From Myxococcales bacterium (GTDB lineage: Bacteria > Myxococcota_A > UBA796 > GCA-2862545): DNA of 64,000 nt. The DNA lies in contig JAHQVJ010000202.1 of the NCBI GenBank assembly GCA_019634415.1, positions 31,265-95,264 of the forward strand, given 5' to 3'. This document shows, in pieces, positions 8,188-16,195 of this stretch; the first letter of the stretch is position 1, and each line of letters starts with the position of its first letter. A program made the translations under genes and the position numbers. Below the pieces are notes generated by a model. It worked only from the letters and a program-made list of their open reading frames with translations. It searched no databases and was not told where the DNA came from.

Positions 8188-10065
8188 ATGGCCGTCCTGG
8201 AGATCCGAATACCCACCGAGGCGCCCAAGCGCGTCTCTCTACCCCTGGGCCGCACCGTGCTGGGCCGCCACCCCAGCTGCGACATCTCGCTCGTGGTGCC
8301 CCAGTTGTCTGGCAAGCACATTCGCTTCGTGCACCGGTCGTCGGGACTGTGGGCCGAGGATCTACGAAGCAAGAACGGCAGCACCCGGGCGGGGTCGCAG
8401 CTGGCCGGAGAGACGCGCCTGCAGGTCGGCGACGCCCTGACCCTGGGGGGCACCGTCGAGGTGGAGGTGGTGGAGCTGAGCCCAGGCGAGGGAATGCGCC
8501 GCACGCTGCGCGAGGCCCGACAGCTCGTGGCCGTGGAGCACCCCGAGCTCGCACAGCGACTCGCGTCGTTGGCAGACGAGCTGGCCGCCGAGGCGATCGT
8601 CCAGAACTGGGTACAGCCCTACGTCGCCGAGGTGTCCGCGGCTGGCTCGCCCCGGGAGCAGCTCCAGGTGTTGGTGGAGGCAGCCTCGGAGCAGGCGCGC
8701 GCCGAGGCGTGGGCCCTGTCGTGGCTCGACGGGACGGGCCTGTCCCGCCGCTACACCACCTTGGTGCACGCTGGTGGGGCCGTGGAGGTGGAGCAACCCG
8801 GCGCGCTGCCACCTGGCCTCGCGGACCAGGTGATGCTGTCCACCACCGTGATGGAGCGCGTGGTGGGCTCGGGGCACCCGTTCTGGTCCGCCGCGGCGAA
8901 CCGCGACGAGGAGGTGGCTCACGCCCACAGCGTGGTGAAGCACAACCTGGTGTCGGTGGGCTGCGTGCCGCTCGGCAGGCACGCGGCGCTGTACGTGACC
9001 CACGACGAGCCGGGCCACTTCGACGCCATCACCATCGACCGCATCGAGGCGCTGTGCCGTGCCTCGGCGCACCTGTTCCGGCCGCCTCCGGCCGATCCCC
9101 CCACCTCGTCGTCGCCCCTCATCGAGGGCATGGTCGGGGAGTCACGGCTGGTGCACGAGCTGTGCGCCGAAGCGCGGGGGTGGGCGCCGATGCCGCTGAA
9201 CTTGCTGATCCTGGGTGAGCGAGGGACGGGCAAGACGCACCTGGCCAAGGCGCTGCACGCGCTGTCGGGCCGCACGGGTCCCTTCGTGCACTGCGACTGC
9301 CCCACGCACCTCACCGGGGAGCTGTCTCGGTCGGCGCTGTTCGGTCACGTCAAGGGCGCCTTCACGGGCGCGATGGAGGATCGGACAGGCTTCGCCGAGG
9401 AGTCCGCGGGAGGCACCCTCTTCCTCGACGAGATCGGAGAGCTGCCGGACGAGGCCCAGTCACGCCTGCTGCTCTTGCTGCAGGAGCGCACGTTCCGACC
9501 CGTGGGCAGCACTCGAGACGTGCCCTTCACGGGGCGCATCATCGCGGCCACCAACCGCCCCCTCGACACGCTCCGAGACTCCGGCGTCATGCGTCCCGAC
9601 CTGCTGGACCGGCTGGCGGAGGTGCAGCTCCGGGTGCCCTCCCTGCGGGAGCGGCCGGGCGACATCCCTGCCCTGGCGCGCCACTTCCTGGAGCGCGAGT
9701 CCACGATGTTCTTCGAGCAGAACCTCATCCCGCCGAGGGAGATCTCCCACGGGGCCATGCAGCTGCTGTGCAGTCGACCGCCTGAGGGCAACGTGCGGGC
9801 GCTGCGTTCGCAGATCGTGCGTGCCATGGGGAAGGCCATCCGACAGAACGCACGCACCCTGGAGCCACACCACCTCGAGGCCGACCTCGTGCAGGCGCCC
9901 GTGACGGTGGGCAACTTCAAGGATCTCGTGGAGGCCTACGAGCGCCAGCTCCTCGCCCACGCGCTGGACCAGACGCGCGGAAACCAGCGGGCCGCAGCCG
10001 AGCTGCTGGGCCTGTCCAACTCGGCGTGGCACCGCGTGCGCAAGCGCACGGGCTTCGACGTGTAG
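8188..10065 (+). CDS. FHA-domain sigma-54-dependent transcriptional activator
   Basis: 625 residues. The N-terminal FHA domain (about 12-90: G-R-H-P-S-C-D-I, S-G-K-H, S-K-N-G-S) should bind phosphothreonine peptides. The middle region (about 100-300) resembles a GAF-like sensor but is not certain. The AAA+ domain has Walker A GERGTGKT at 342-349, the sigma-54 contact loop GAFTGA at about 390-395, Walker B T-L-F-L-D-E around 409-414, and a Fis-type helix-turn-helix at the C-terminus (N-Q-R-A-A-A-E-L-L-G-L-S). GAFTGA is intact, so it should remodel sigma-54 RNA polymerase. The architecture is frequent in Myxococcota, where a Ser/Thr kinase signals through the FHA domain. It has its own ribosome-binding site (GAGGGAG) and follows livM by 30 bp, so it could control that operon. 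Confidence 0.9.
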   Translation: MAVLEIRIPTEAPKRVSLPLGRTVLGRHPSCDISLVVPQLSGKHIRFVHRSSGLWAEDLRSKNGSTRAGSQLAGETRLQVGDALTLGGTVEVEVVELSPGEGMRRTLREARQLVAVEHPELAQRLASLADELAAEAIVQNWVQPYVAEVSAAGSPREQLQVLVEAASEQARAEAWALSWLDGTGLSRRYTTLVHAGGAVEVEQPGALPPGLADQVMLSTTVMERVVGSGHPFWSAAANRDEEVAHAHSVVKHNLVSVGCVPLGRHAALYVTHDEPGHFDAITIDRIEALCRASAHLFRPPPADPPTSSSPLIEGMVGESRLVHELCAEARGWAPMPLNLLILGERGTGKTHLAKALHALSGRTGPFVHCDCPTHLTGELSRSALFGHVKGAFTGAMEDRTGFAEESAGGTLFLDEIGELPDEAQSRLLLLLQERTFRPVGSTRDVPFTGRIIAATNRPLDTLRDSGVMRPDLLDRLAEVQLRVPSLRERPGDIPALARHFLERESTMFFEQNLIPPREISHGAMQLLCSRPPEGNVRALRSQIVRAMGKAIRQNARTLEPHHLEADLVQAPVTVGNFKDLVEAYERQLLAHALDQTRGNQRAAAELLGLSNSAWHRVRKRTGFDV

Positions 10066-10135
10066 GCGGCATCACAGTGAGCGCCTCTGAGCATCGGTGT
10101 CCTGGCTAAGGATCGCGATGCACAGGAGGCTGCAG

Positions 10136-10540
10136 ATGCCCGGTTCCGGAACCCCTGACGACCCCTGGGAGCTGACCACGCCCGCTGGAGGCGCGTCCTT
10201 CCAGATCTGGCACGATCCCGACAAGGACGTGCTGCACTGTCAGGTGGGCGCCACGTGGCTGCACTACCAGCCGAGCGCGCTCGACGACGTGCTGACCATG
10301 CTTCGAGAGCACGGCGACTGGATGGAGCTGGGCAACAAGGACGAGAAGCAACCCACCAAGGAAGGCACCGTGGAGCACTGGGCCCGCTCCGACGACAACC
10401 CGGTGGGTGGGTGGTACGGCTTGCGCAGGGGCTACCGCGGACGCTTCGCGAACTATGTGATGCCGATCCTGAGGGAGCAAGGAAAAGTCGAGTTCGAGAA
10501 GAAGGGAAGAAGCTGGTGGGTGCGCGCCTTGCCCGAGTAG
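10136..10540 (+). CDS. Small conserved protein of unknown function
   Basis: 134 residues from the ATG at 10136, which has a perfect AGGAGG six bases upstream; the frame is open back to a GTG at 10097 but that start has no ribosome-binding site. The sequence has a distinctive conserved look: T-P-D-D-P-W-E-L-T-T-P near the N-terminus, H-G-D-W-M-E-L-G at about 57-64, and then a G-T-V-E-H-W-A-R and N-P-V-G-G-W-Y-G-L-R-R-G block. I recall similar stand-alone bacterial proteins of unknown function (probably the DUF6855 type) but cannot confirm this. There is no signal or membrane segment, so it is probably cytosolic. It sits alone between the regulator and the desaturase-like gene. Confidence 0.75.
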   Translation: MPGSGTPDDPWELTTPAGGASFQIWHDPDKDVLHCQVGATWLHYQPSALDDVLTMLREHGDWMELGNKDEKQPTKEGTVEHWARSDDNPVGGWYGLRRGYRGRFANYVMPILREQGKVEFEKKGRSWWVRALPE

Positions 10541-10645
10541 GGCCGAGGTCGACGGACCGCCGGATGATACGGTCGCCAACCGCTGCCGCGACGCATCCAG
10601 CGCCTGCCGCAGGCTCGTAGCTTGGGCGAGGGGTTCGTCGACACG

Positions 10646-11629
10646 ATGACATTGGATCACTATCTCCGGCCATTGATGGCGGATCCCCGCGACATCCCCC
10701 TCGCCCAGCGTGCCATCTGGTTCGCTGCGGTGGTGGTTCCCGTGGCGCTGACGCTGTACGCGCTGCCGACCCCCCTCACCCTCGCACTGGCCATCCCCTA
10801 CTGGGCAGCCTTGTTCGTGGTGTGGGGAGCTCGGATCACGCTGCTGCTCCACGTCGTGGTCCATCGGCCGATCTTTCGCCGCGACCTGACGCAGCTCAAC
10901 CGGTTCATCCCCTGGGTCGTCGCGCCGTTCCTGGGCCACACGCCCACGGGGTTCTACATCCACCACATCGGCATGCACCACGCCGAGAACAACGAGTTCG
11001 GCGATCTGTCCTGCACCCTGCCCTTCCGACGCGACCACATCGGTGACTGGATGCTGTACGCCGGCCGCTTCCTGCTGTTCGGCATGCCCACCCTCGCTCG
11101 CTACCTGATCCGCCGAGGCCGTACCAAGATGCTGCGCTGGCTGATCGCAGGTGAGCTCGGCTGGCTGGCCGTGGTGTGTGCGCTGGCGATGGTGGACTGG
11201 GCCGCCACGTTGGTGGTCTTCGTGGTGCCCCTGTTCATCGTTCGCGTGGCGACGATGATGGGCAACTTCGCCCAGCACGCCTTCGTGGACGTCGACCGCC
11301 CGAGCGATCCGTTTCGCAACTCGACCTGCCTGCTCGATACTCCCTACAACGACCTCTGCTACAACGACGGCTACCACATCGTGCACCACCTGTACCCGTC
11401 GATGCACTGGTCGGAGATGGCCGACTACTACACCGAGCACGAGGCGGACTTCGCGCGTCACGACGCCGTGGTGTTCAGCGGCCTGAAGAGCAACCAGCGC
11501 GTGTGGTGGCTGCTCATGCGACAGGACTACGAGACGCTGGCGGCCCACTTGGTGGACTTCCACGACCGCAAGCCGTCGGAGCGCGTGGCCTGGCTCACCG
11601 AGCGCGTGCAGCGAACCCGCACGGCCTGA
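10646..11629 (+). CDS. Fatty-acid-desaturase-like membrane di-iron protein
   Basis: 327 residues from the ATG at 10646, with GAGGGG 12 bases upstream; a TTG at 10622 is possible. Three histidine boxes of the membrane desaturase/hydroxylase superfamily are visible: H69-x3-H73 (HVVVH), H107-x3-H111-H112 (HIGMHH) and a late HIVHH in Y-H-I-V-H-H-L-Y-P. Hydrophobic helices flank them at about 24-68, 130-150 and 170-200. Such enzymes bind two irons and use O2 to desaturate or hydroxylate acyl chains or other lipids. The set of boxes is complete, so activity is plausible; the substrate is unknown. The stop codon lies within a strong hairpin shared with the convergent exporter operon. Confidence 0.8.
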   Translation: MTLDHYLRPLMADPRDIPLAQRAIWFAAVVVPVALTLYALPTPLTLALAIPYWAALFVVWGARITLLLHVVVHRPIFRRDLTQLNRFIPWVVAPFLGHTPTGFYIHHIGMHHAENNEFGDLSCTLPFRRDHIGDWMLYAGRFLLFGMPTLARYLIRRGRTKMLRWLIAGELGWLAVVCALAMVDWAATLVVFVVPLFIVRVATMMGNFAQHAFVDVDRPSDPFRNSTCLLDTPYNDLCYNDGYHIVHHLYPSMHWSEMADYYTEHEADFARHDAVVFSGLKSNQRVWWLLMRQDYETLAAHLVDFHDRKPSERVAWLTERVQRTRTA

Positions 11630-11660
11630 TCAGGCCGCGAACGCAGTTCGCGGCCGATCA
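11627..11660. terminator. Bidirectional hairpin between convergent genes
   Basis: A nearly perfect stem-loop: TGATC(A)GGCCGCGAAC, loop GCA, then GTTCGCGGCC-GATCA, about 15 base pairs with a single bulged A. It starts in the stop codon of the desaturase-like gene and lies 33 bp before the end of the convergent permease gene at 11693. It has no T-run on either side, so intrinsic termination is only likely, not certain. The symmetry would serve both transcripts. Confidence 0.5.
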
Positions 11661-11692
11661 GTACAGGGGCGGCGGAGCCGGCACGAGTCTGA

Positions 11693-13501
11693 TCACCGAG
11701 CGCGAACAGACGAGGGCACGTCGCGCACCCAGGGCAGGAACACCGACGCCGGCTGATGGCGCACGGGCACCCGGAAGCCGAGCTGGTAGTCGAAGGTGGC
11801 CCCGGCGAGCTGCGCCGTTGGCACGAGGCACGCTCCGTTGCTCACGTTCGTCTGCCGATACTGCTCCACCGGCGCCTCGGCGTCGCTGCGAAAGCGACAG
11901 AGGAGCTGCAGGCCGGCGTAGCGCTCGTCCACCACCTCGAGCACCAAGCCCCGCTCGGTGTACCGCTGTCGCGCGTGCACCCGAGGCAGGATCGGGAGCT
12001 CCTCGGCCCGCTCCTCCAGATCCGCCTCCCACCGCGCGATGACGGTGTCGAGATCGAAGTCACAGGCATTCGCCATGCCATACCACAGCGCCAAGCCCGC
12101 CACGGTGCGACGCCCGATGCGACGCTGCTCCCGAAGCACACAGGCCACTGCCTCGGCCCCCGCCTCGGCCACCAGCGTGGACACGAAGGCATGGCCCAGG
12201 GGGTAGGCCTGCACGATGTCCTGCTGCTCGATCAGCAGATCGTCCTCCACCAACAGCTCGAAGCGCGCCTGGCCGGTGGCGTGGATGGCGGCGGCCTCCA
12301 AGGGAATGGACGGCTCCCCCGACACCTCGGCCGCGACCCAGGAGGCGAGCCCCTCGCTGAAGAACCGGGTGTGATCCCCTTGGTGCCACGCGGCCGGCCC
12401 GGTGAGCTGGAACGCCATCGCGTGGGCCAGCTCGTGCGCCAGCACCGCTCGATCGGGCTTCCCGAGCCGGATCTTCCCACCGGTGAACACCCCGGCGTGG
12501 TTCGGCGCGGCCCCCAGGAACTCGATGTCCAGCGGCGGAAGCTCCCCGTCCCACCCCACGGCGGCGGCCACCTGGCGAGCCAGCGCTCGCAGATCCTCGG
12601 TGACCGTGCGCACCTCGGCCTCGTCGACCCCCCGGTAGAGCACCCGGAAGGGCTCGTGGGAGGTGTCCACCCGGATGCCCGTCAGCGTGCTCTGCAGCCC
12701 CACGCTGACCAACGCGATGCCGGCGAGTCCCGACAGCAGCAGCCCGCCGCAGCCGAGCCCGCCGACGCGCACCACGGCCACCACGCCGGATCCACGCCTG
12801 AGCAGGGCCTCCCCCGGCCCCACGAACAGCGCTCCGCTGACGGCCATCGCGGCCACGCCCACGCCCGCCCACAGCAACGGAGGACCCAGCGGATGCCAGG
12901 GCACGCCCCGCTCCCAGACGAGCTTGCCGTAGGCGGAGGACGGGACGGGGAAGACGTCGCCCACACTGGGCACGAGCACCGTCAGCGTGAGCACGCTCAC
13001 GAGGCCCACCACGATCACCCCGAAGGCGAGGCCTCGCAGCCACGACAGGAGCATTCCGAGCCCCACAGCAAACACCAGCGTGGCCATCTGCACCCCGTGC
13101 AGCACCCAGACGGCCCTGGCCCCGGAGCGCTGATGGGGCACGGGTGCGAGCTGCTGCAGGGCGAGATCCATCACCGCGCTGCCGACGATGAGGAACACGC
13201 ACGGCGCGAGCACCGCCAGCGCCTTGGCGAGGTAGACGCGCACCCGCGTGGTGGGCAGCGCGTCGAGGAACTCCATGTGCCCGTTCACCACCTCCCGCGC
13301 CACGGCGCCGTGGCCGAGCAGGATCCCGAGCAACATGAGCTGAAACACCGACTCGTCGCCATGGTCGTAGCGGGTGGCCAGCGGCAGGAGCACGAGGTCC
13401 GAGTCCAGCAGCAGGGCCAGTGTGGCTGCGACCAGCAGCCCCACCACCGCCAGCCAGTACGGGACCAGCTCCCTCGTCTCCTTCGCGAGCAGCGCTACCA
13501 T
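11693..13501 (-). CDS. ABC-2-type permease fused to a gluzincin-type peptidase domain
   Basis: 602 residues from the ATG at 13501, which overlaps the end of the upstream permease by 7 bp; the frame is open further upstream but only as a shadow of that gene. Residues 1-270 hold about six membrane helices and the ABC-2 feature G-H-M-E-F-L-D-A-L-P-T-T. The C-terminal half is soluble and peptidase-like: HELAH at 356-360 gives two zinc ligands and the catalytic Glu, and E383 in F-F-S-E-G-L-A-S-W would be the third ligand, as in MA-clan peptidases. It belongs to an ATPase / permease / permease operon (16076 to 11693). ABC-2 permeases fused to M1-type aminopeptidases are known in other phyla; this shorter peptidase module is less familiar to me. 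Its substrate is unknown. Confidence 0.8.
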   Translation of the reverse strand: MVALLAKETRELVPYWLAVVGLLVAATLALLLDSDLVLLPLATRYDHGDESVFQLMLLGILLGHGAVAREVVNGHMEFLDALPTTRVRVYLAKALAVLAPCVFLIVGSAVMDLALQQLAPVPHQRSGARAVWVLHGVQMATLVFAVGLGMLLSWLRGLAFGVIVVGLVSVLTLTVLVPSVGDVFPVPSSAYGKLVWERGVPWHPLGPPLLWAGVGVAAMAVSGALFVGPGEALLRRGSGVVAVVRVGGLGCGGLLLSGLAGIALVSVGLQSTLTGIRVDTSHEPFRVLYRGVDEAEVRTVTEDLRALARQVAAAVGWDGELPPLDIEFLGAAPNHAGVFTGGKIRLGKPDRAVLAHELAHAMAFQLTGPAAWHQGDHTRFFSEGLASWVAAEVSGEPSIPLEAAAIHATGQARFELLVEDDLLIEQQDIVQAYPLGHAFVSTLVAEAGAEAVACVLREQRRIGRRTVAGLALWYGMANACDFDLDTVIARWEADLEERAEELPILPRVHARQRYTERGLVLEVVDERYAGLQLLCRFRSDAEAPVEQYRQTNVSNGACLVPTAQLAGATFDYQLGFRVPVRHQPASVFLPWVRDVPSSVRAR

Positions 13502-15249
13502 CGCGAGCTCCAGCCCGTCGTGCGCAGCCCGCGGATGCTCGGATCGAACACCACCAGCTCGGCCGCCACCCGCCGGCTCGGATCCACGGGGATCACCAGC
13601 GACCAGGAGTCCTCGTCGAGGCTCTCCACGTCGTTGGGATCGCCGGGTGCGGGGTGCGCCGACAGCGGATCGAGCTGACGCCAGCGCAGCTGCGTGCCCT
13701 GTGGAGGCTTGCTGGACCATCGAGCGCGCACCGCACCGTCGTCCCCGTCCAGCACGAGCGGAGGGAGGGTCACCGTGGCCTCGGACACGCCGCGGACGTG
13801 GGCCTGCAGCGCATCGGTCCACAGCGACGTGATCGCAGGGGTGTCGATGCGGTGCATCGCCAGGTCCGTGAAGTAGGTCACGCGATCGACGCGGGGCGCC
13901 AGCACAGCACTGAGCAAGGTGGTCACGGTCTCGTCGTCCAGGGCCTGCACGCCCGCCCAGGCCACGCCCTCGGCCACGTCTTCCCCCACGGCCAGCTCCA
14001 TCTGCAGCCAGTCCCCCATGTGGGGGAGTGCGGCTGCGCCAGCGGCAGCCCGTCGGGCGAGCACGGGATCGGGTCGCAGCCAGCCTGGCGTGCCCCGCAG
14101 CAACCAGTCCACGTCGGCGTCCCACCCTCCGCTGCCGGTGCGCTGCAGTAGCGCGCGGTACACCACCTCGCGCACGAGATCGGCGTGATGCGCCTGCAGA
14201 TCCACCACGAGCACCAGGCTGCGATCGAGGTAGGCGGCGGGTGCATGGTGCACGGGGCGAAGGCGCTCCTGGCGCCCCCGCACCAACACGATGGGACCGA
14301 ACTCCTCCACCCCGGTGCGCTGGCCGAGCAGCGCCAGATCGGCGGCAGCGTCTCGACCGATGCGCCACAGGTCGCTGCCGGGGGAGCCCGCCACCCGGAT
14401 CTCGACAGCGTCGTCCCCCACCACCGACAGCGAGGCCCAGCCATCGCGGGGCCGCTCGTCGATGAGCAGCTCCAGCACCATGGGCACGCCGATGGCGAGC
14501 ATGATCTGGTAGCCGAACTCCCGCGAGTTGCCCGGACGGAACAGTCGCTCCACCCACACCCCGGCCCGCCACCGCACCAGACCCCAGCCCAGCCCCACCC
14601 CGAAGACGGTCCAGGCCAGCGCGAGCGGCAGCGAGGACCAGGGAGGCACGGCACGGGCCTGATCCACAGGATCCAGCAGGACTCCGTGCCACCCGATCAC
14701 GCGAAAGGGATCGTCGGACAGCACGGGCTCACCCATCAGGAAGGCGGTGAGCAGCAACCACCAGGTGAGCCAGCGGAAGCGGCCGAGGTGCGCGATACCG
14801 AAGGCCAGGGCGAACCAAGCGGTGACGTAGGTCCAGGTCTGCGCGAGGAGCTGGCCCACGAACAGCAGCGGCACACCCTCGCGCTGCGTGGCCGCGACGG
14901 CGGTGAGGAGCACCACGGCCGTCACGGTGACGACCGTGGCCGCCCATCCCACCGCGAGCTGGACGACGTAGCGCAGCGTGACGGACAGCGGGAGCGCCGC
15001 GAGGAACTCGTGCGTACCCGCCGAGCGGTCCAAGACCACCAGGCGCTCCGCCGCGAACACCGCGTACATGGGCATCACGTAGAAGGCCACCCCCGAAGCG
15101 GCCGCCAGCAGCGTCGGCTGACCCTGGGCCACCACCGTCATCCACTGGATGATCACGGTGCACAGCACCATCGCTCCCGCCGCCGACAACGGCAGCACGT
15201 GCTGCTGGACCTCCTTGGCCAGCAGACCCACGAGGCTTCGGATCCTCAC
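13495..15249 (-). CDS. ABC-2-type permease fused to a degenerate peptidase domain
   Basis: 584 residues from the GTG at 15249, which overlaps the stop of the ATPase gene (GTGA); upstream codons in frame are shadow sequence. About six membrane helices fill residues 10-270, with T-H-E-F-L-A-A-L-P-L-S matching the same place in the next permease. The C-terminal half aligns by eye with the peptidase domain of its neighbour, but the zinc site is gone: HELAH is replaced by REVVY at 360-364, and the S-E-G-L-A-S-W element by L-R-G-T-P-G-W with R385 where the third ligand should be. The spacing between the two sites is kept (25 versus 27 residues). It is best read as a catalytically dead paralogue that forms a heterodimeric exporter with the active one. 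Confidence 0.78.
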   Translation of the reverse strand: MRIRSLVGLLAKEVQQHVLPLSAAGAMVLCTVIIQWMTVVAQGQPTLLAAASGVAFYVMPMYAVFAAERLVVLDRSAGTHEFLAALPLSVTLRYVVQLAVGWAATVVTVTAVVLLTAVAATQREGVPLLFVGQLLAQTWTYVTAWFALAFGIAHLGRFRWLTWWLLLTAFLMGEPVLSDDPFRVIGWHGVLLDPVDQARAVPPWSSLPLALAWTVFGVGLGWGLVRWRAGVWVERLFRPGNSREFGYQIMLAIGVPMVLELLIDERPRDGWASLSVVGDDAVEIRVAGSPGSDLWRIGRDAAADLALLGQRTGVEEFGPIVLVRGRQERLRPVHHAPAAYLDRSLVLVVDLQAHHADLVREVVYRALLQRTGSGGWDADVDWLLRGTPGWLRPDPVLARRAAAGAAALPHMGDWLQMELAVGEDVAEGVAWAGVQALDDETVTTLLSAVLAPRVDRVTYFTDLAMHRIDTPAITSLWTDALQAHVRGVSEATVTLPPLVLDGDDGAVRARWSSKPPQGTQLRWRQLDPLSAHPAPGDPNDVESLDEDSWSLVIPVDPSRRVAAELVVFDPSIRGLRTTGWSSRW

Positions 15250-16076
15250 GAGGCATCCCGTGCGATGGCCACGAAGGCGGCCTCGAGGGACACCCGGCTC
15301 GCCCCCACCACGGCACTCCACACCGACGGAGGCGCCCAGCACGTGGCCGCGCGCTCCCCTTGATGGAGCACGCGGGCCCCTTCGGGCACGGGACCGTGCA
15401 CCTCGCGCACGTGCTCGGTGAGCTTGGCCACGGGGCCCTGCCAGAAGATCCGCCCCTCGTGGAGGATCCCCACCTCGTCGCCGATGTCTTCGATCTCGGA
15501 GACGTGGTGCGTGCTGAACAGCACGGTCCGGCCTTGGCGATCCACCAGGCGGCGCAGGTGGTCCAGGATCTCCCGACGGGTCACCGGATCCACGCCCGCC
15601 GTGGGCTCGTCCAGGATCAGCAGCGGCGGCTCGTGGGCCAAGGCCAGCGCGAGGGCGAGCTTCATGCGCGTGCCCCCCGACAGCTCCCCCACCCGCTGAG
15701 CGGGCTCGATGGCGAGCTCACCCAGCAGCTCCTCGAACAGCTCGTCGCGCCAGGTCGGGTAGAAGGAGCCCACGAAGCGACCCAGGCGCCGCACCCGCAT
15801 CCACGGGTAGAAGTGCTGCTGCTGGCTGACGTAGCCGATGCGCTGCCGCGTCTTCGGGGTGCCGCGGCGCAGGGAGGCGCCGTCGAAGACCAGCTCCCCT
15901 TCGTCGGGACGCAGGATGCCGAGGAGCATGCGCAGCGTGGTGGTCTTGCCAGCGCCGTTGCGCCCCAGCAGCCCGTAGACGACGCCGGTGGGCACCCGCA
16001 GCTGAAGATCCGTGATCACCCTTCGACGCCCGAATGCGATCTGCAGACCTCGCGTTTCCACCGCCCAGTGCGACAT
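15246..16076 (-). CDS. ABC exporter ATPase (ABC-2/CcmA type)
   Basis: 276 residues from the ATG at 16076, which has AGGAGG three bases upstream; an ATG at 16094 lacks one. Walker A is GRNGAGKTTT at about 41-50, the signature is L-S-G-G-T-R-M-K-L-A-L-A-L-A, and Walker B is LLILDEPTAGVD, followed by the D-loop and H-loop (F-S-T-H-H). It is typical of ATPases that drive ABC-2 permeases. It heads a three-gene operon with 4-7 bp overlaps in which both permeases carry C-terminal peptidase-type domains, so it should energise that complex. The start lies 119 bp from the divergent coiled-coil lipoprotein gene. Confidence 0.92.
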   Translation of the reverse strand: MSHWAVETRGLQIAFGRRRVITDLQLRVPTGVVYGLLGRNGAGKTTTLRMLLGILRPDEGELVFDGASLRRGTPKTRQRIGYVSQQQHFYPWMRVRRLGRFVGSFYPTWRDELFEELLGELAIEPAQRVGELSGGTRMKLALALALAHEPPLLILDEPTAGVDPVTRREILDHLRRLVDRQGRTVLFSTHHVSEIEDIGDEVGILHEGRIFWQGPVAKLTEHVREVHGPVPEGARVLHQGERAATCWAPPSVWSAVVGASRVSLEAAFVAIARDAS

Positions 16077-16195
16077 GCGCCTCCTGTCCGACATCGTTGG
16101 GTATCCGCTGCGTCAAGCGGACGTCACGAAATGCTGTCCAGAAAATGCGAGGGGCCCTCGCGTCGTCAGGTGGCGGACCGACGACGGAGACCCGG

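Noticed and set aside
11627..11660. Palindrome considered as an attachment or operator site
   Set aside because: Position exactly between convergent gene ends, with an RNA-type stem and 3-base loop, fits termination better; no integrase or regulator is adjacent.
13502..14692. Extension of the active peptidase-permease frame to 999 residues
   Set aside because: The additional 397 codons overlap the upstream permease in another frame and are low-complexity; the ATG at 13501 begins a proper ABC-2 N-terminus.
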